The notes below the pieces were generated by a model. That model had not been told where the DNA came from, made no database searches, and saw only the letters and a list, made by a program, of their open reading frames with translations. Positions 16,152 to 25,355 of a DNA stretch of 64,000 nucleotides are shown piece after piece. The translations under genes and the position numbers were made by a program. Each line of letters begins with the position of its first letter. The first letter of the stretch is position 1. The stretch is from Runella sp. SP2 (lineage in GTDB: Bacteria > Bacteroidota > Bacteroidia > Cytophagales > Spirosomataceae), in the NCBI RefSeq assembly GCF_003711225.1, contig NZ_CP031030.1:3906001-3970000 (forward strand), written 5' to 3'.

Positions 16152-17381
16152 TTATCGTTGAATAGTTCGCATCCATTTTCCCCACGCCAAGCCAATCCGA
16201 GACGACACGTAGCCGAAGCCCAACGCATATACCATTCCCAGCGCAAACTGTGAAGTGGTTTGTAATGTCCAAGGGGCAAATTTGTAGCGGTATTCCCAGT
16301 TGGGGTCGTTCCCAAAATAATAATAGTGTGTTCCAAAAATCCAGTTACGAGAATAGGGAGATTCGCGTAAAAAGCTCCCAAAAGGCCATTGTACCAACAA
16401 CAAAACAAGTACAAAGGCCAGGCTCATAAGGGCGGCCAACTTCCAATCGTTTAGGTATGCAAAGCGGTGCATGAGCCAGTCCATCGCTAATGCAGGCAGT
16501 AACAACAAAATTGGGAAAGCGAATCCTTGGTAATGGTCAAAGTGATTCCAAATGGGACCTAATTTAGGTTCAGCAGGAAACAACGGAATAATCCAGAGCG
16601 TCAAGCACATCAAAGCAGTGTAAACGGCCGTCACGGAAGTCATCGCCCAACGTCCACCATTGCCCCGCCCTAGTGCCAGCAAAAAGATAGGAAACGCCAT
16701 GGCCGACAATTTATAAAAACTCGCGTTGTGCATTTCCCAGCTCCCAAGTTCTTCCGACAACAAAGTGTACCACATCGTCATCAAAAAACCGCCCGAAAGC
16801 GCAAACATCAGGTTGAGGCGTTTAAGCCGACGTTGTGAAAAATCTGTGTCTATTTGCCCAGTTTTCATCTGGTTTTTAACCGACATCACGCTCACAATTG
16901 CTCCAAATTGCACCCCAATGATTCCCAAAGCCAATACCGTATGTGGCGGGGAGAGAATCTGAACATCTAGGCCGTAAGTATCGTGCCACCAATCATCGAA
17001 AGGAGCCGATGTAAGCATCATCATCGCCCCCCAAATACAAAACAACGCCCCCAATGAGCTGTAGAAAAAGCCCCAAATCTTAACGCTTTTGGCTTTTTCG
17101 CCTGTACTGCCCTTGAAAGTAGTATATAACACTTGGTAGCCCGAAAAAAGCCCAGACACAACCGCTCCCACGTAAATCACCACGTGCGGAGGCGACAGCA
17201 GCCCATCGCGGCCAATGCTCATGTGCCAACAAATGTCCCAAATCAAGCCCGTAATCACACAGAGCGACGAAAACACAACGGCGTATAAATAAGGGGGAAT
17301 GTTAAGAAAAAAATCTCGGCTCGAAACAGCGGATTCATAACGAGAAGATTCGCCTGCGGCAGGCGACAAAGAACTGTCCAT
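16152..17381 (-). CDS. uncharacterised polytopic membrane protein (409 aa)
   Basis: About ten hydrophobic helices from residue 30 onward, with a short soluble N-terminus rich in Ser. Conserved-looking polar spots inside helices are DICWHMSIGRDGLLSPPHVV (near residue 50) and DVQILSPPHTVLALG (near 140), giving a repeated SPPH motif, plus HFDHYQGFAFP and HYYYFGNDPNWEY further on. The paired SPPH segments suggest two ancestral repeats or a metal/haem site, but no family function is recognised. It is the first gene of a two-gene unit with the HLHP protein downstream, so the two likely work together in the envelope. Confidence 0.75.
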   Translation of the reverse strand: MDSSLSPAAGESSRYESAVSSRDFFLNIPPYLYAVVFSSLCVITGLIWDICWHMSIGRDGLLSPPHVVIYVGAVVSGLFSGYQVLYTTFKGSTGEKAKSVKIWGFFYSSLGALFCIWGAMMMLTSAPFDDWWHDTYGLDVQILSPPHTVLALGIIGVQFGAIVSVMSVKNQMKTGQIDTDFSQRRLKRLNLMFALSGGFLMTMWYTLLSEELGSWEMHNASFYKLSAMAFPIFLLALGRGNGGRWAMTSVTAVYTALMCLTLWIIPLFPAEPKLGPIWNHFDHYQGFAFPILLLLPALAMDWLMHRFAYLNDWKLAALMSLAFVLVLLLVQWPFGSFLRESPYSRNWIFGTHYYYFGNDPNWEYRYKFAPWTLQTTSQFALGMVYALGFGYVSSRIGLAWGKWMRTIQR

Positions 17382-17477
17382 AACTGCAAGGGTTGTTGTT
17401 AGGTGTTATTGATGAATACTGGCTCTAAACAGAATTAGGCCATGAAACTACGAAAAACCTACGACAACTCTGTACGG

Positions 17478-18257
17478 TTATTCCCCCATCCAAAGCCGAA
17501 ATTCTCCCGATTTATCTCGGCTGATAAACACTTCTTCGACAGTAGCGGGTTTTAAGTCGAGTTTTAGGCGGCTATTAAAATGTAGGTGGACCTTATCCAC
17601 GGCTTTGGCACAAAGAATAATCTGGCGGTTGGCCCGAAAAAAACAACTAGGATTGAGGATACACTCTAATTCATCCAAAGTATAATCAATCACGTACGAA
17701 CGTTCGTCCCAAGTTTTAACAAATGTCAGACGTTCTTGGCTGTAAAAATAGGCAATATCTTCAACCGCAATAGGAACCAAGCGAGAGCCTTGTTTCAACA
17801 AAAAACGTTCGCGATAGTCGGTTTGCGGCAGCTTCGTTTGTTTAATTGCATTCACCAGCTCATTGATGCTCAACGAATTATCCGACGTATTTCCGTAGAG
17901 TTTTTTTAGTTCCTTAAATTTTTGCAAACTGCGTTGAAGGGCTTTTTCATCAATGGGTTTAAGCAGATAATCAATGCTATTGACCCGAAATGCCTGAATC
18001 GCGTATTCGTTGTAGGCTGTCGTAAAAATGACGGGGCTTTTTACTTCTACTTGATTGAAAATCTCAAAACTTTGCCCGTCCACCAGCTCAATGTCCATCA
18101 GCAACAAGTCAGGGCTTTCATTGGCCTGCAACCACGCCACCGACGCCTCCACGCTGTCGAGCATGGTCAAAACCTCGATGCTTTCGTCGCATTCTTGTAC
18201 CATGGCCTTTAGTTGTCGAGCCGCCAAGGCTTCGTCTTCAATAATGATTACTTTCAT
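17478..18257 (-). CDS. LytTR-type response regulator (259 aa)
   Basis: Receiver domain (residues 1-120) with the acidic pair near the start (IIEDEALAARQL), the phospho-acceptor in LLLMDIELVDG (near residue 57), the Thr in IFTTAYNEYAI and the Lys in YLLKPIDE. A linker leads to a LytTR DNA-binding domain (about 150-250; RFLLKQGSRLVPIAVEDI, FFRANRQIIL). It is encoded 12 bases downstream of its cognate sensor kinase. LytTR regulators bind direct repeats; no target site could be fixed here. Confidence 0.93.
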   Translation of the reverse strand: MKVIIIEDEALAARQLKAMVQECDESIEVLTMLDSVEASVAWLQANESPDLLLMDIELVDGQSFEIFNQVEVKSPVIFTTAYNEYAIQAFRVNSIDYLLKPIDEKALQRSLQKFKELKKLYGNTSDNSLSINELVNAIKQTKLPQTDYRERFLLKQGSRLVPIAVEDIAYFYSQERLTFVKTWDERSYVIDYTLDELECILNPSCFFRANRQIILCAKAVDKVHLHFNSRLKLDLKPATVEEVFISRDKSGEFRLWMGE

Positions 18258-18269
18258 AGTCGGTTACAC

Positions 18270-19334
18270 TCAATACATTGCCCCCGCTGTCACAGCTACG
18301 TCGATGAGGGGGAGTTTCACTTCAAACACATCTTCTTTCTTGTATATTTGAACCTGTGGTTGGCGCAGGAGGCTGTATTTAGAAGTAATATTTACCAACC
18401 CTTTTTGGCTCGATGGCATAGCATTATTGGGTTTACACTGCAAGTTATTTTGCACCACCAACTCCCCCATCTTATTCGTAAATATTTTGATATGCAGAGG
18501 TTTAGAAACCGAAACGATGTTATGTTTTACGGCATTTTCAACCAAAAGTTGCAGCGTCAAAGGTGGAATGTGCGCGTACCGAAAAGCGGGGTCAATATTA
18601 ACCTCAAGCGAAATACCATCTTCAAAACGGGTTTTTAACAGCCCAAAATAGGCGTGAGTAAATTCCAGCTCTTTTTCGAGCGAAATCAGCTGTTGTTCAT
18701 TGCTTTGTAACAAATACCGATACACCTGCGACAAGTCTCCGATAAACTTCACCGCCGTTTTGTTTTCGTTGGACTTCACCAACGCTTGAAGCGTATTGAG
18801 GCTATTGAATAAAAAGTGTGGTTGCACTTGGTTTTTAAGCGAATCGAGTTGCATTTCTAAGTTGGCGCGGCTCAATTCTTCCGTTTCTCGCTTGCTAATC
18901 AACCATTCACGAAAGAAATAACGGCTTTCATACACCGCAAAAATGATGGCCAAATAAAACAAATTGAGCCCAACCATGAATAAGGTTTCGGGGTGAAGCC
19001 AATCAAATTTAGGATAATTGCTATAGACAAAATAATCGAAGAAAAGTAAACGCTGAATCACCAAAACAACCACCGCAGGGATACTCAATAACCCCAAAGC
19101 GATAAGTCGTTGTCGTACTTTTTCTAGCCCTGGATTTCGGTGCCGCACCGCTACAATGAGCCAACGACCCATAAACCACGAAAAATAAACCGAAGCAAGG
19201 CTTGCCATCAAAAACTTCGCGGCCGTCCAGTTGTCTTTGCAAAGGGTAGGTAAATTAAAAAAAACCGTCGCCACCGCCCATAGTACCAAGGGGCCGAGAA
19301 ATAGGAGTTTTCTATCGTTTAAGCGGGTTCTCAT
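18270..19334 (-). CDS. LytS-type sensor histidine kinase (354 aa)
   Basis: N-terminal membrane part with four hydrophobic helices (about residues 10-30, 38-60, 75-95, 112-132), then a His_kinase domain whose H-box is QPHFLFNSLNTLQALVKS, near residue 197. A HATPase region with VENAVKHNIV and a shortened G-box (SQKGLVNITSKYSLL) follows. This layout is the LytS/YehU class that pairs with LytTR regulators, and the partner gene follows 12 bases later. No extracellular sensor domain is present, so the signal is probably sensed in the membrane. A perfect 16-bp palindrome lies 35 bases before the ATG. Confidence 0.92.
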   Translation of the reverse strand: MRTRLNDRKLLFLGPLVLWAVATVFFNLPTLCKDNWTAAKFLMASLASVYFSWFMGRWLIVAVRHRNPGLEKVRQRLIALGLLSIPAVVVLVIQRLLFFDYFVYSNYPKFDWLHPETLFMVGLNLFYLAIIFAVYESRYFFREWLISKRETEELSRANLEMQLDSLKNQVQPHFLFNSLNTLQALVKSNENKTAVKFIGDLSQVYRYLLQSNEQQLISLEKELEFTHAYFGLLKTRFEDGISLEVNIDPAFRYAHIPPLTLQLLVENAVKHNIVSVSKPLHIKIFTNKMGELVVQNNLQCKPNNAMPSSQKGLVNITSKYSLLRQPQVQIYKKEDVFEVKLPLIDVAVTAGAMY

Positions 19335-19368
19335 ACGGGTGAATCAACGGTCATTAACAAAAATAAAC

Positions 19369-19384
19369 ACTTGCGCGCGCAAGT
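19369..19384. promoter_or_regulatory. perfect 16-bp palindrome upstream of the LytS-type kinase
   Basis: ACTTGCGCGCGCAAGT, fully self-complementary, 35 bases before the kinase ATG at 19334. Its position fits an operator at the kinase-regulator promoter. The alternating GC core is unusual for this A/T-rich spacer. Confidence 0.45.
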
Positions 19385-19448
19385 CTCGTTGTTTGCGTAC
19401 GAAAGTGCTAATTTAGAAACTGAACCGTCGTAAATACTAAATCAACGG

Positions 19449-19658
19449 TTAGATGATGGGTCGAGTACGGGGACAACGTTCGGGTGTCTTTTTACAACAA
19501 ACCAAGTCCCCCTCTTTGCATTTAGGCGTTGACGATTTGATGGCCGACTGATGCAGGATTTCTTTGAGCGAAACCGATTCGGAACTAATACTACAGCTAC
19601 TAATGAAAAGTACGCCGATGAATAGCCAACTTTTTTTCCAAGGTAGTTTTTGAGCCAT
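19449..19658 (-). CDS. small Cys-rich lipoprotein (69 aa)
   Basis: Not assigned to a family. From the ATG at 19658 the product starts MAQKLPWKKSWLFIGVLFI and has a lipobox ending in SSC near residue 22, so a lipid-anchored periplasmic or outer-membrane protein is likely. The C-terminus is short, basic and Cys-rich: CKEGDLVCCKKTPERCPRTR, with four Cys in 16 residues, which could bind metal or form disulfides. It stands alone between the kinase promoter and the serine hydrolase gene. The longer upstream frame (from 19715) lacks signal character. Confidence 0.6.
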   Translation of the reverse strand: MAQKLPWKKSWLFIGVLFISSCSISSESVSLKEILHQSAIKSSTPKCKEGDLVCCKKTPERCPRTRPII

Positions 19659-19762
19659 GGACGTATCGTTTTGGGTTGTAAGAATCTTATATATGAACGT
19701 ACGCTTTACGCACAAAAGTACGCGATTGTCGCAATTATTTCACCATAATTTGGTGGAATGAG

Positions 19763-20869
19763 CTAATTGGTTAAGTCCACCATTTTTAAAAAATCAAACG
19801 AAGTATCATAGACGTTGTGTTTTTTGACAAGCGAAATCAACTCTTTCTCAATACCATGATTATCAGCAATATTAGAAAAATATAAAAACAAATACTTCCG
19901 ACTAGGAACGATTAACACGCCATTGCTAAAACCACACGTACTTCCTGTATGGTACAAAGCCAGTGGTTCGGTTTCATTTTTCTGGAAAAACCAGCCCAAG
20001 CCATATTGCCCTTTCGAGGTACTTGGGAGGGAAATAGCCACTTTTTCAAGCTCTGAATCCAAAGGAATCAACTTATTATTTATCAATCCATTATACCATT
20101 TATAATAATCTTCGAGCGAGGTATAAACACAGCCATCACCTTTGGTCGCGCTGGTAATACTTTGGTCAGACGCGATGGGTTTTCCTTGTTTATTTTTGGC
20201 ATACCCCATGGCTCGGTGCGGAATACTCTTCCCTGCTTCGTAGATTCGGGTGGAAGACATACCAAGCGGTTTAAAAATGTGTTTTGTTATAAATTCCACG
20301 TACGATATCCCTGACGCTTTTTCGACAATTTGTTCCAACACGCAAAAACCCGAATTGCTGTAACGAAAGGTTGTCCCAGGCTCAAAATACGTTCGGGTTT
20401 CTTTGCTCAACATTGCCACTACCTCGGCATCCAAAATTTGGGCAGTACGCTCCTGGGGCAGGCTAGTTTCATAGTCCCATATCCCCGACGAATGTGTCAG
20501 CAAATGCCGCACTTTGATTTTTTTTCCTACAGTTGGCTCAAAATCAGGAAAAAATCGAAGCAAATTATCTTCATAAGAAAGACGTCCTTGCTTGGCCAAC
20601 AACATGATACACATGGCCGTAAACTGCTTAGACACCGACGCCATCCGAAAGTTAGACTGTGAACTGAGCGGTTCTTTGGTATCCACATTGGCCATTCCTA
20701 CTCCTTTTTTGTAAAGCACTTTTCCCTCCTTAACCACCATTACGGCGATACCCGCTTGGTTCTTGTCAAACCGCTGGTGTAGGAGTTGGTCAAGGTCTTT
20801 TTTGAGGCTCATTTGGGCAAAAAGCATATTATCTATGAATAACAATAAAAAAAAGAGGATTTTTCGCAT
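19763..20869 (-). CDS. serine hydrolase, class C beta-lactamase/PBP fold (368 aa)
   Basis: Exported beta-lactamase-family serine hydrolase. A signal peptide starts at the ATG at 20869 (MRKILFFLLLFIDNMLFAQ). The three catalytic motifs are present: SVSK (in MASVSKQFTAM), YSN (in FRYSNSGFCVLEQ) and HTG (in LYHTGSTCGFSNG). GIWDYETSLP and the DLDQLLHQRF opening are typical of the family. Members include D-aminopeptidases, esterases and AmpC-type enzymes, so hydrolysis of beta-lactams should not be assumed. It is divergent from the MFS transporter gene 91 bases away and may share a regulatory region with it. Confidence 0.88.
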   Translation of the reverse strand: MRKILFFLLLFIDNMLFAQMSLKKDLDQLLHQRFDKNQAGIAVMVVKEGKVLYKKGVGMANVDTKEPLSSQSNFRMASVSKQFTAMCIMLLAKQGRLSYEDNLLRFFPDFEPTVGKKIKVRHLLTHSSGIWDYETSLPQERTAQILDAEVVAMLSKETRTYFEPGTTFRYSNSGFCVLEQIVEKASGISYVEFITKHIFKPLGMSSTRIYEAGKSIPHRAMGYAKNKQGKPIASDQSITSATKGDGCVYTSLEDYYKWYNGLINNKLIPLDSELEKVAISLPSTSKGQYGLGWFFQKNETEPLALYHTGSTCGFSNGVLIVPSRKYLFLYFSNIADNHGIEKELISLVKKHNVYDTSFDFLKMVDLTN

Positions 20870-20959
20870 TTCTGTGGCCTTTAATAGCTTCCTATTAGTA
20901 TATTGTGAAAGTACAAAAGTAAGCCGACGCATACTCATCTCCTAAACCTTTCCGTCTTC

Positions 20960-22282
20960 ATGAATTCAACTCCCAACCTCCGCTACGCGTGGTACGTAGT
21001 AGCGGTGCTCATGCTTGCCTACATCTCGTCGTTTATCGACCGCCAAGTACTTACCTTGCTTGTCAAACCCCTCAAACGCGATTTTAACGTCACCGATACC
21101 CAAGTAGGACTGCTCATTGGTTTCAGCTTTGCCATTTTTTACACCTTTCTCGGCATTCCCATTGGCCGCATGGCCGACCGAAAAAACCGCAAACGCATTA
21201 TCGTTTGGGGAATTACTATCTGGAGCATCATGACTGCCCTTTGCGGAGTCACGGGTAGTTACAATCAGCTTTTCATTGCACGGGTGGGCGTAGGCATCGG
21301 CGAAGCTGCCCTGTCTCCCGCCGCTTATTCACTCATTACCGACCTTTTTCCACGGCAAAAGCTGGGTACAGCCCTCGGTATCTATAACATTGGTGTTTAC
21401 TTAGGCTCAGGTTTATCAATTTTATTGGTCGCCCTCATCCTAAAACTCGTAAGCGTCGAAGGGACTTGGAGCATCCCTTTCTTTGGGGATATTTATCCGT
21501 GGCAAAGTGTGTTTTTCATTGTAGGTCTCCCTGGGTTACTGATTGTTGCCCTCATTGCCTTCACTATCAAAGAACCCGAGCGCCAAAACGCTTCCAAAGC
21601 AGCCGTATCGGCTAAAGAAGTTAAACGGTATTTTGCCGCCAATCGCCAAGCGATTTTATGTTTGTTTTTCGGTATTGCCTTCATGGCTTTTGGCTCGTAC
21701 GCTACTACCTCTTGGACACCGACTTTGCTCGTTCGCCACTACGGCCTCACCGAAGCCCAAGCGGGGTTGTTACTTGGTAGTATCGTTACTGTTTTTTCCA
21801 CGGGAGGCGTTATTGTAGGCGGCCGTTACAGCGATCGACTTACCCAACAAGGCAAAGCCGACGCCAAAATGCGAGTAGGCTTCATCGGAATGTCTATTGG
21901 GCTATTTTTAGCCTTGATTGTCCTTGTTTTTTTCACCCTTACACCTGCTCCCATCCAAGGGTTTGTGGTGTTATTGGCGCTATGTTGTTTTGCTACCTCC
22001 ATGCCCTACGGCGCAGCTACAGCGGCGGTTCAGGAAATGATACCTGCGCCCATGCGGGCTACTTTCTCCGCTTTGTTTCTGTTTGTGGTCAATTTACTTG
22101 GCTTGGGCGGTGGTCCACTCATGGTCGGGCTTCTCAACGATAAGCTCTTTCACGACCCCAATCAAGTGCATTTGTCTTTCGCCATCACGTTGGTCATGGC
22201 TACTGGACTTTCGTGTTTCCTTTTATATACAGGGCTAAAACCTTTTGTTCAAAGTATCGAAAATGCCAAAGCCGAAAGCTAA
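20960..22282 (+). CDS. MFS transporter, spinster-like (440 aa)
   Basis: Twelve-helix major facilitator. The helix 2-3 loop motif is present as GRMADRKNRKRIIVWG, and the first helix holds FIDRQVLTLLVKPLKRDF, a pattern common to spinster-like MFS proteins. A long loop near residues 200-225 precedes the second six-helix bundle, whose loop motif reads GGRYSDRLTQQGKA. The substrate is not deducible. Its stop overlaps the stop of the converging gene at 22279 (shared bases CTAA), with a small AAAGCT/AGCTTT hairpin across the junction. Confidence 0.9.
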   Translation: MNSTPNLRYAWYVVAVLMLAYISSFIDRQVLTLLVKPLKRDFNVTDTQVGLLIGFSFAIFYTFLGIPIGRMADRKNRKRIIVWGITIWSIMTALCGVTGSYNQLFIARVGVGIGEAALSPAAYSLITDLFPRQKLGTALGIYNIGVYLGSGLSILLVALILKLVSVEGTWSIPFFGDIYPWQSVFFIVGLPGLLIVALIAFTIKEPERQNASKAAVSAKEVKRYFAANRQAILCLFFGIAFMAFGSYATTSWTPTLLVRHYGLTEAQAGLLLGSIVTVFSTGGVIVGGRYSDRLTQQGKADAKMRVGFIGMSIGLFLALIVLVFFTLTPAPIQGFVVLLALCCFATSMPYGAATAAVQEMIPAPMRATFSALFLFVVNLLGLGGGPLMVGLLNDKLFHDPNQVHLSFAITLVMATGLSCFLLYTGLKPFVQSIENAKAES

Positions 22283-22851
22283 ACAGCTTTGCCAAAACAA
22301 ACAACCATGGCCGCCAACGCATAGTGATAGACATCCGTAGGATTGAAGGGGAGGTGGTTATTGGCTACTTTGGTCGCCAATCCAATAATCATCACCCCTA
22401 CCACAATCCAAACTGCTTTTTGGTATTTTTTCATTAGCCCAAAAACCGCGATAAGCATGACCAAAAGCATAGAAAACGCTTGTATCACCGACCCAAACAC
22501 TTCGTAAGCGGGATCGAGCAACGTCACAAAAATCAACAACCCTACTCCTACCGAGCTTACCACCACCCACTTCGACATGCTTTGACGCATCACCAACGCC
22601 CAAATAGCTACTACCACTGCCACTAACCCTACACTTCCTGCCAACGTAGAAAGCGAACGATGCGTAGCCGTCAAATCTTTGACACCCAAATACCTAAAAA
22701 CACCAGCCGCCGCTGCCAGTGCCGTCGTGACCAAAAAAATGCCCCAAAGGATTCGATTATAAAAAGGTTGCCGAGCAAAAAAGCGAAAAAAAGCAACAAT
22801 ACACACAAGCGCTAAAACGGCGTCGGAAATGGCATTGGAAAGATGTAGCAT
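22279..22851 (-). CDS. uncharacterised membrane protein (190 aa)
   Basis: Six hydrophobic helices fill nearly the whole chain, with short charged turns such as FARQPFYN and FRYLGVKDLTATHR. It starts MLHLSNAISDAVLALVC. It resembles small Bacteroidota membrane proteins of unknown function (DUF6962-like), but no catalytic motif is visible and the assignment is tentative. It converges on the MFS gene with overlapping stop codons, so no separate terminator fits between them. Confidence 0.75.
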   Translation of the reverse strand: MLHLSNAISDAVLALVCIVAFFRFFARQPFYNRILWGIFLVTTALAAAAGVFRYLGVKDLTATHRSLSTLAGSVGLVAVVVAIWALVMRQSMSKWVVVSSVGVGLLIFVTLLDPAYEVFGSVIQAFSMLLVMLIAVFGLMKKYQKAVWIVVGVMIIGLATKVANNHLPFNPTDVYHYALAAMVVCFGKAV

Positions 22852-23131
22852 GAAAAAAATAAGTTTAGGCTAGGTTCAAAAACCGTTTAATACAAGGTTC
22901 TGACGTAAAAAAACTACCCAAAATCCCTGTCTCAAGGGCTTTAACAAGGTAGGGGATATTCTCCATTTTCGTCGCTAATTGGAGCGTTTTTTTTTGAATT
23001 TAAAATTTTTCTTGACGAATAACTTTTGTACTTTCTTCATTTAAACCTACTTTTACTGGAAAATTTTAGACTTCTGTCTTGAATAAAATAAAGTTAACAT
23101 CTTGAATCACGCAATTTTACACTAACCACCA

Positions 23132-24007
23132 ATGAGCGTATTAGTCAATAAAAATTCCAAGATAATTGTACAGGGATTTACAGGTTCGGAAGGAACCTTC
23201 CATGCTCAACAAATGATTGAGTACGGTACGAATGTTGTCGGAGGCGTTACTCCAGGTAAAGGAGGACAATCTCACCTTGAGCGCCCAGTGTTCAACACGG
23301 TCGCTGATGCTGTTGCAACAACCGGCGCTGATGTCTCAATTATTTTCGTTCCACCTGCATTTGCAGGCGACGCTATCATGGAAGCGGCTGATGCGGGTAT
23401 CAAGGTGATTGTTTGTATTACCGAAGGTATTCCTACCAAAGACATGATGATGGCCAAAGAGTACATCCGTACCAAAGAATGCCGTCTTATCGGACCTAAC
23501 TGCCCAGGTGTTATGACTGCCGACGAATGTAAAGTAGGTATCATGCCTGGTTTTATCTTCAAAAAAGGGACGATTGGTATTGTGTCTAAGTCAGGTACGT
23601 TGACTTACGAAGCCGTTGATCAGTTGAGCCGTGTGGGCCTTGGCCAAACCACTGCCATCGGTATTGGTGGTGACCCAATCATTGGTACAACGACCAAAGA
23701 AGCGGTTGAACTACTTATGAATGATCCTGAAACAGAAGGTATCGTCATGATCGGTGAAATCGGTGGAAGCATGGAAGCTGACGCAGCTCATTGGATCAAA
23801 GAAAACGGAACAAAACCTGTCGTTGGTTTCATCGCAGGCCAAACGGCTCCCAAAGGTCGTCGTATGGGTCACGCGGGTGCCATCATCGGTGGAGCAGACG
23901 ATACCGCCGAAGCAAAAATGCGTATCATGCGTGAGTGTGGTATCCACGTAGTAGAATCTCCTGCACTTCTTGGCGAAACGATGTTGAAAGCATTGGGCAA
24001 AGCCTAA
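23132..24007 (+). CDS. sucD: succinyl-CoA synthetase alpha subunit (291 aa)
   Basis: ADP/GDP-forming succinate-CoA ligase alpha subunit of the citric-acid cycle. The N-terminal CoA-binding domain begins [23 protein letters not shown]; the CoA-contact signature GGVTPGKGG lies near residue 38. The phospho-His is in the GHAGAIIGG segment near residues 247-255. The chain is nearly collinear with E. coli SucD. The beta subunit gene (sucC) is not adjacent. It is separated from the next gene by a strong terminator and probably has its own promoter in the 280-base A/T-rich gap before it. Confidence 0.97.
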   Translation: MSVLVNKNSKIIVQGFTGSEGTFHAQQMIEYGTNVVGGVTPGKGGQSHLERPVFNTVADAVATTGADVSIIFVPPAFAGDAIMEAADAGIKVIVCITEGIPTKDMMMAKEYIRTKECRLIGPNCPGVMTADECKVGIMPGFIFKKGTIGIVSKSGTLTYEAVDQLSRVGLGQTTAIGIGGDPIIGTTTKEAVELLMNDPETEGIVMIGEIGGSMEADAAHWIKENGTKPVVGFIAGQTAPKGRRMGHAGAIIGGADDTAEAKMRIMRECGIHVVESPALLGETMLKALGKA

Positions 24008-24034
24008 TAAATACCGTCAAAATGTATAATTTTG

Positions 24035-24070
24035 CAGGCAATTATCGCAAACGATAGTTGCCTGTTTTTT
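24035..24070 (+). terminator. Rho-independent terminator after sucD
   Basis: CAGGCAATTATCG pairs with CGATAGTTGCCTG around loop CAAA and is followed by TTTTTT, 28 bases past the sucD stop. It also argues against starting the next gene at the TTG at 24058, which lies inside the stem. Confidence 0.88.
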
Positions 24071-24168
24071 TATTGTCTGATTATATCATCGACAAAAGCC
24101 GCCCAAACACGTTGATTTTTTTAACACATAGTACTTCCAACTATTCAAGCTTAGGAATATTTTCTTCC

Positions 24169-25344
24169 TTGGTCAAATCGCGTGTTTTTTACCCAAAACG
24201 CTGCTTTTTTCTGCTTTTTATTCTTTTTTCATTGACTGCTAAGGCCGAGGTAGGCCCCAACAAGCAGTACTTTTTGGTCAAAGACTTGACTCAAGATTGG
24301 CTAGTGTATGACCAACGCGAAAAAGAATACGTTCCTTACGTAGCCGAGCAGCACAATACCCAACTTTCCATCAATACCATTGTTGACATTGAAAGTAATC
24401 GGCATTATGAATTATTAATATATGTCGATAAAAACAATTATTTGTTTTTGAATAGCTCCTTGAAACAAAACCTAAAGGGCGGGCAATGGTACGTAATGAG
24501 CATTGACAGTTTGTACAAAGTATATCGCCGTCCGCAGTTAATGCTTACACTTTACGGCACACCAGGGCAAGTTGGCAAGACGATACTCATTGGCCATAAA
24601 AAAGCTGCTATCGAAAAACTCATCACCATTGAAGAAGAGTCTTTCTTAAATCTTCTTCCCAAAGAAAACGACCGTATTTCCAACTTTTTTATTCTTGGAA
24701 TGTTGTTTTTGCTCTCCTTTGCGGCCTTTCTTTTCAACGGTTATCCGCGCGCCTTCGAACGGCTTTATAGTCTCCCCGATTTGTTTCAGGTAGATGTCCG
24801 TGACGAATCGTTTTTAATCAACAAGCCTTTTAGTCGGGTCAACTTACTGTTTGTCGTATTATTGTGTTTGGAACTTGGTTATCTATACATTTTTACCCAA
24901 GACAAACAATATAATTTATTCTCTTCCAAAGAACTCATTCTCTCTGGTCAATCGCTTTTTGATACTTGGGTTGATTACGTCAAAGTCATCTTTATTTGCT
25001 TGGGCTTACTGTTTGCAAAATACGCGGGTCTGTACATCCTTGGCTCTTTATACAATTTAGAAGGAGTGGCTAACATCCATTTTTTCAAAATCTTGCAATC
25101 CTCCCTGTTGTTTTACAGCAGCCTCCTTCTTTTGGCAGCTTTAACGTCATTTTATGTTGCTGATTGGACTCTTTTAGTACGTTCTATGCTGCTTATACCA
25201 GGTGTAATTTTCTACGTTTTGAGGATAATTCTCATCTTCTTTACAATTAGCAGGAGCACAACTGTTAAAAGTTTATATTTAATTTCGTACCTTTGCATCG
25301 TCGAATTAATCCCCCTCATCATCGGGGTTAGGTATGCCCTGTAG
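24169..25344 (+). CDS. DUF4271 domain-containing membrane protein (391 aa)
   Basis: Protein of the DUF4271 family, found in Bacteroidota next to hemD and T9SS/gliding genes. The N-terminal half is extracytoplasmic (QYFLVKDLTQDWLVYDQREK) and is followed by about six membrane helices from residue 170 on. No ATG precedes the domain: the frame opens at TTG 24058 inside the sucD terminator, so the TTG at 24169 is preferred because it gives a clean signal peptide (VKSRVFYPKRCFFLLFILF, ending SLTAKA). The start therefore remains uncertain. It is followed 11 bases later by hemD, so the two are co-transcribed. Its biochemical role is unknown. Confidence 0.8.
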   Translation: MVKSRVFYPKRCFFLLFILFSLTAKAEVGPNKQYFLVKDLTQDWLVYDQREKEYVPYVAEQHNTQLSINTIVDIESNRHYELLIYVDKNNYLFLNSSLKQNLKGGQWYVMSIDSLYKVYRRPQLMLTLYGTPGQVGKTILIGHKKAAIEKLITIEEESFLNLLPKENDRISNFFILGMLFLLSFAAFLFNGYPRAFERLYSLPDLFQVDVRDESFLINKPFSRVNLLFVVLLCLELGYLYIFTQDKQYNLFSSKELILSGQSLFDTWVDYVKVIFICLGLLFAKYAGLYILGSLYNLEGVANIHFFKILQSSLLFYSSLLLLAALTSFYVADWTLLVRSMLLIPGVIFYVLRIILIFFTISRSTTVKSLYLISYLCIVELIPLIIGVRYAL

Positions 25345-25355
25345 GAAGTTCTGAT

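Noticed and set aside
16133..16414. N-terminal extension of the HLHP protein
   Set aside because: It overlaps the coding end of the preceding membrane protein gene; the ATG at 16132 gives a proper signal peptide.
19763..20869. Antibiotic-resistance beta-lactamase
   Set aside because: The three motifs show the fold only; most members of this exported family have other substrates and no resistance context is present.
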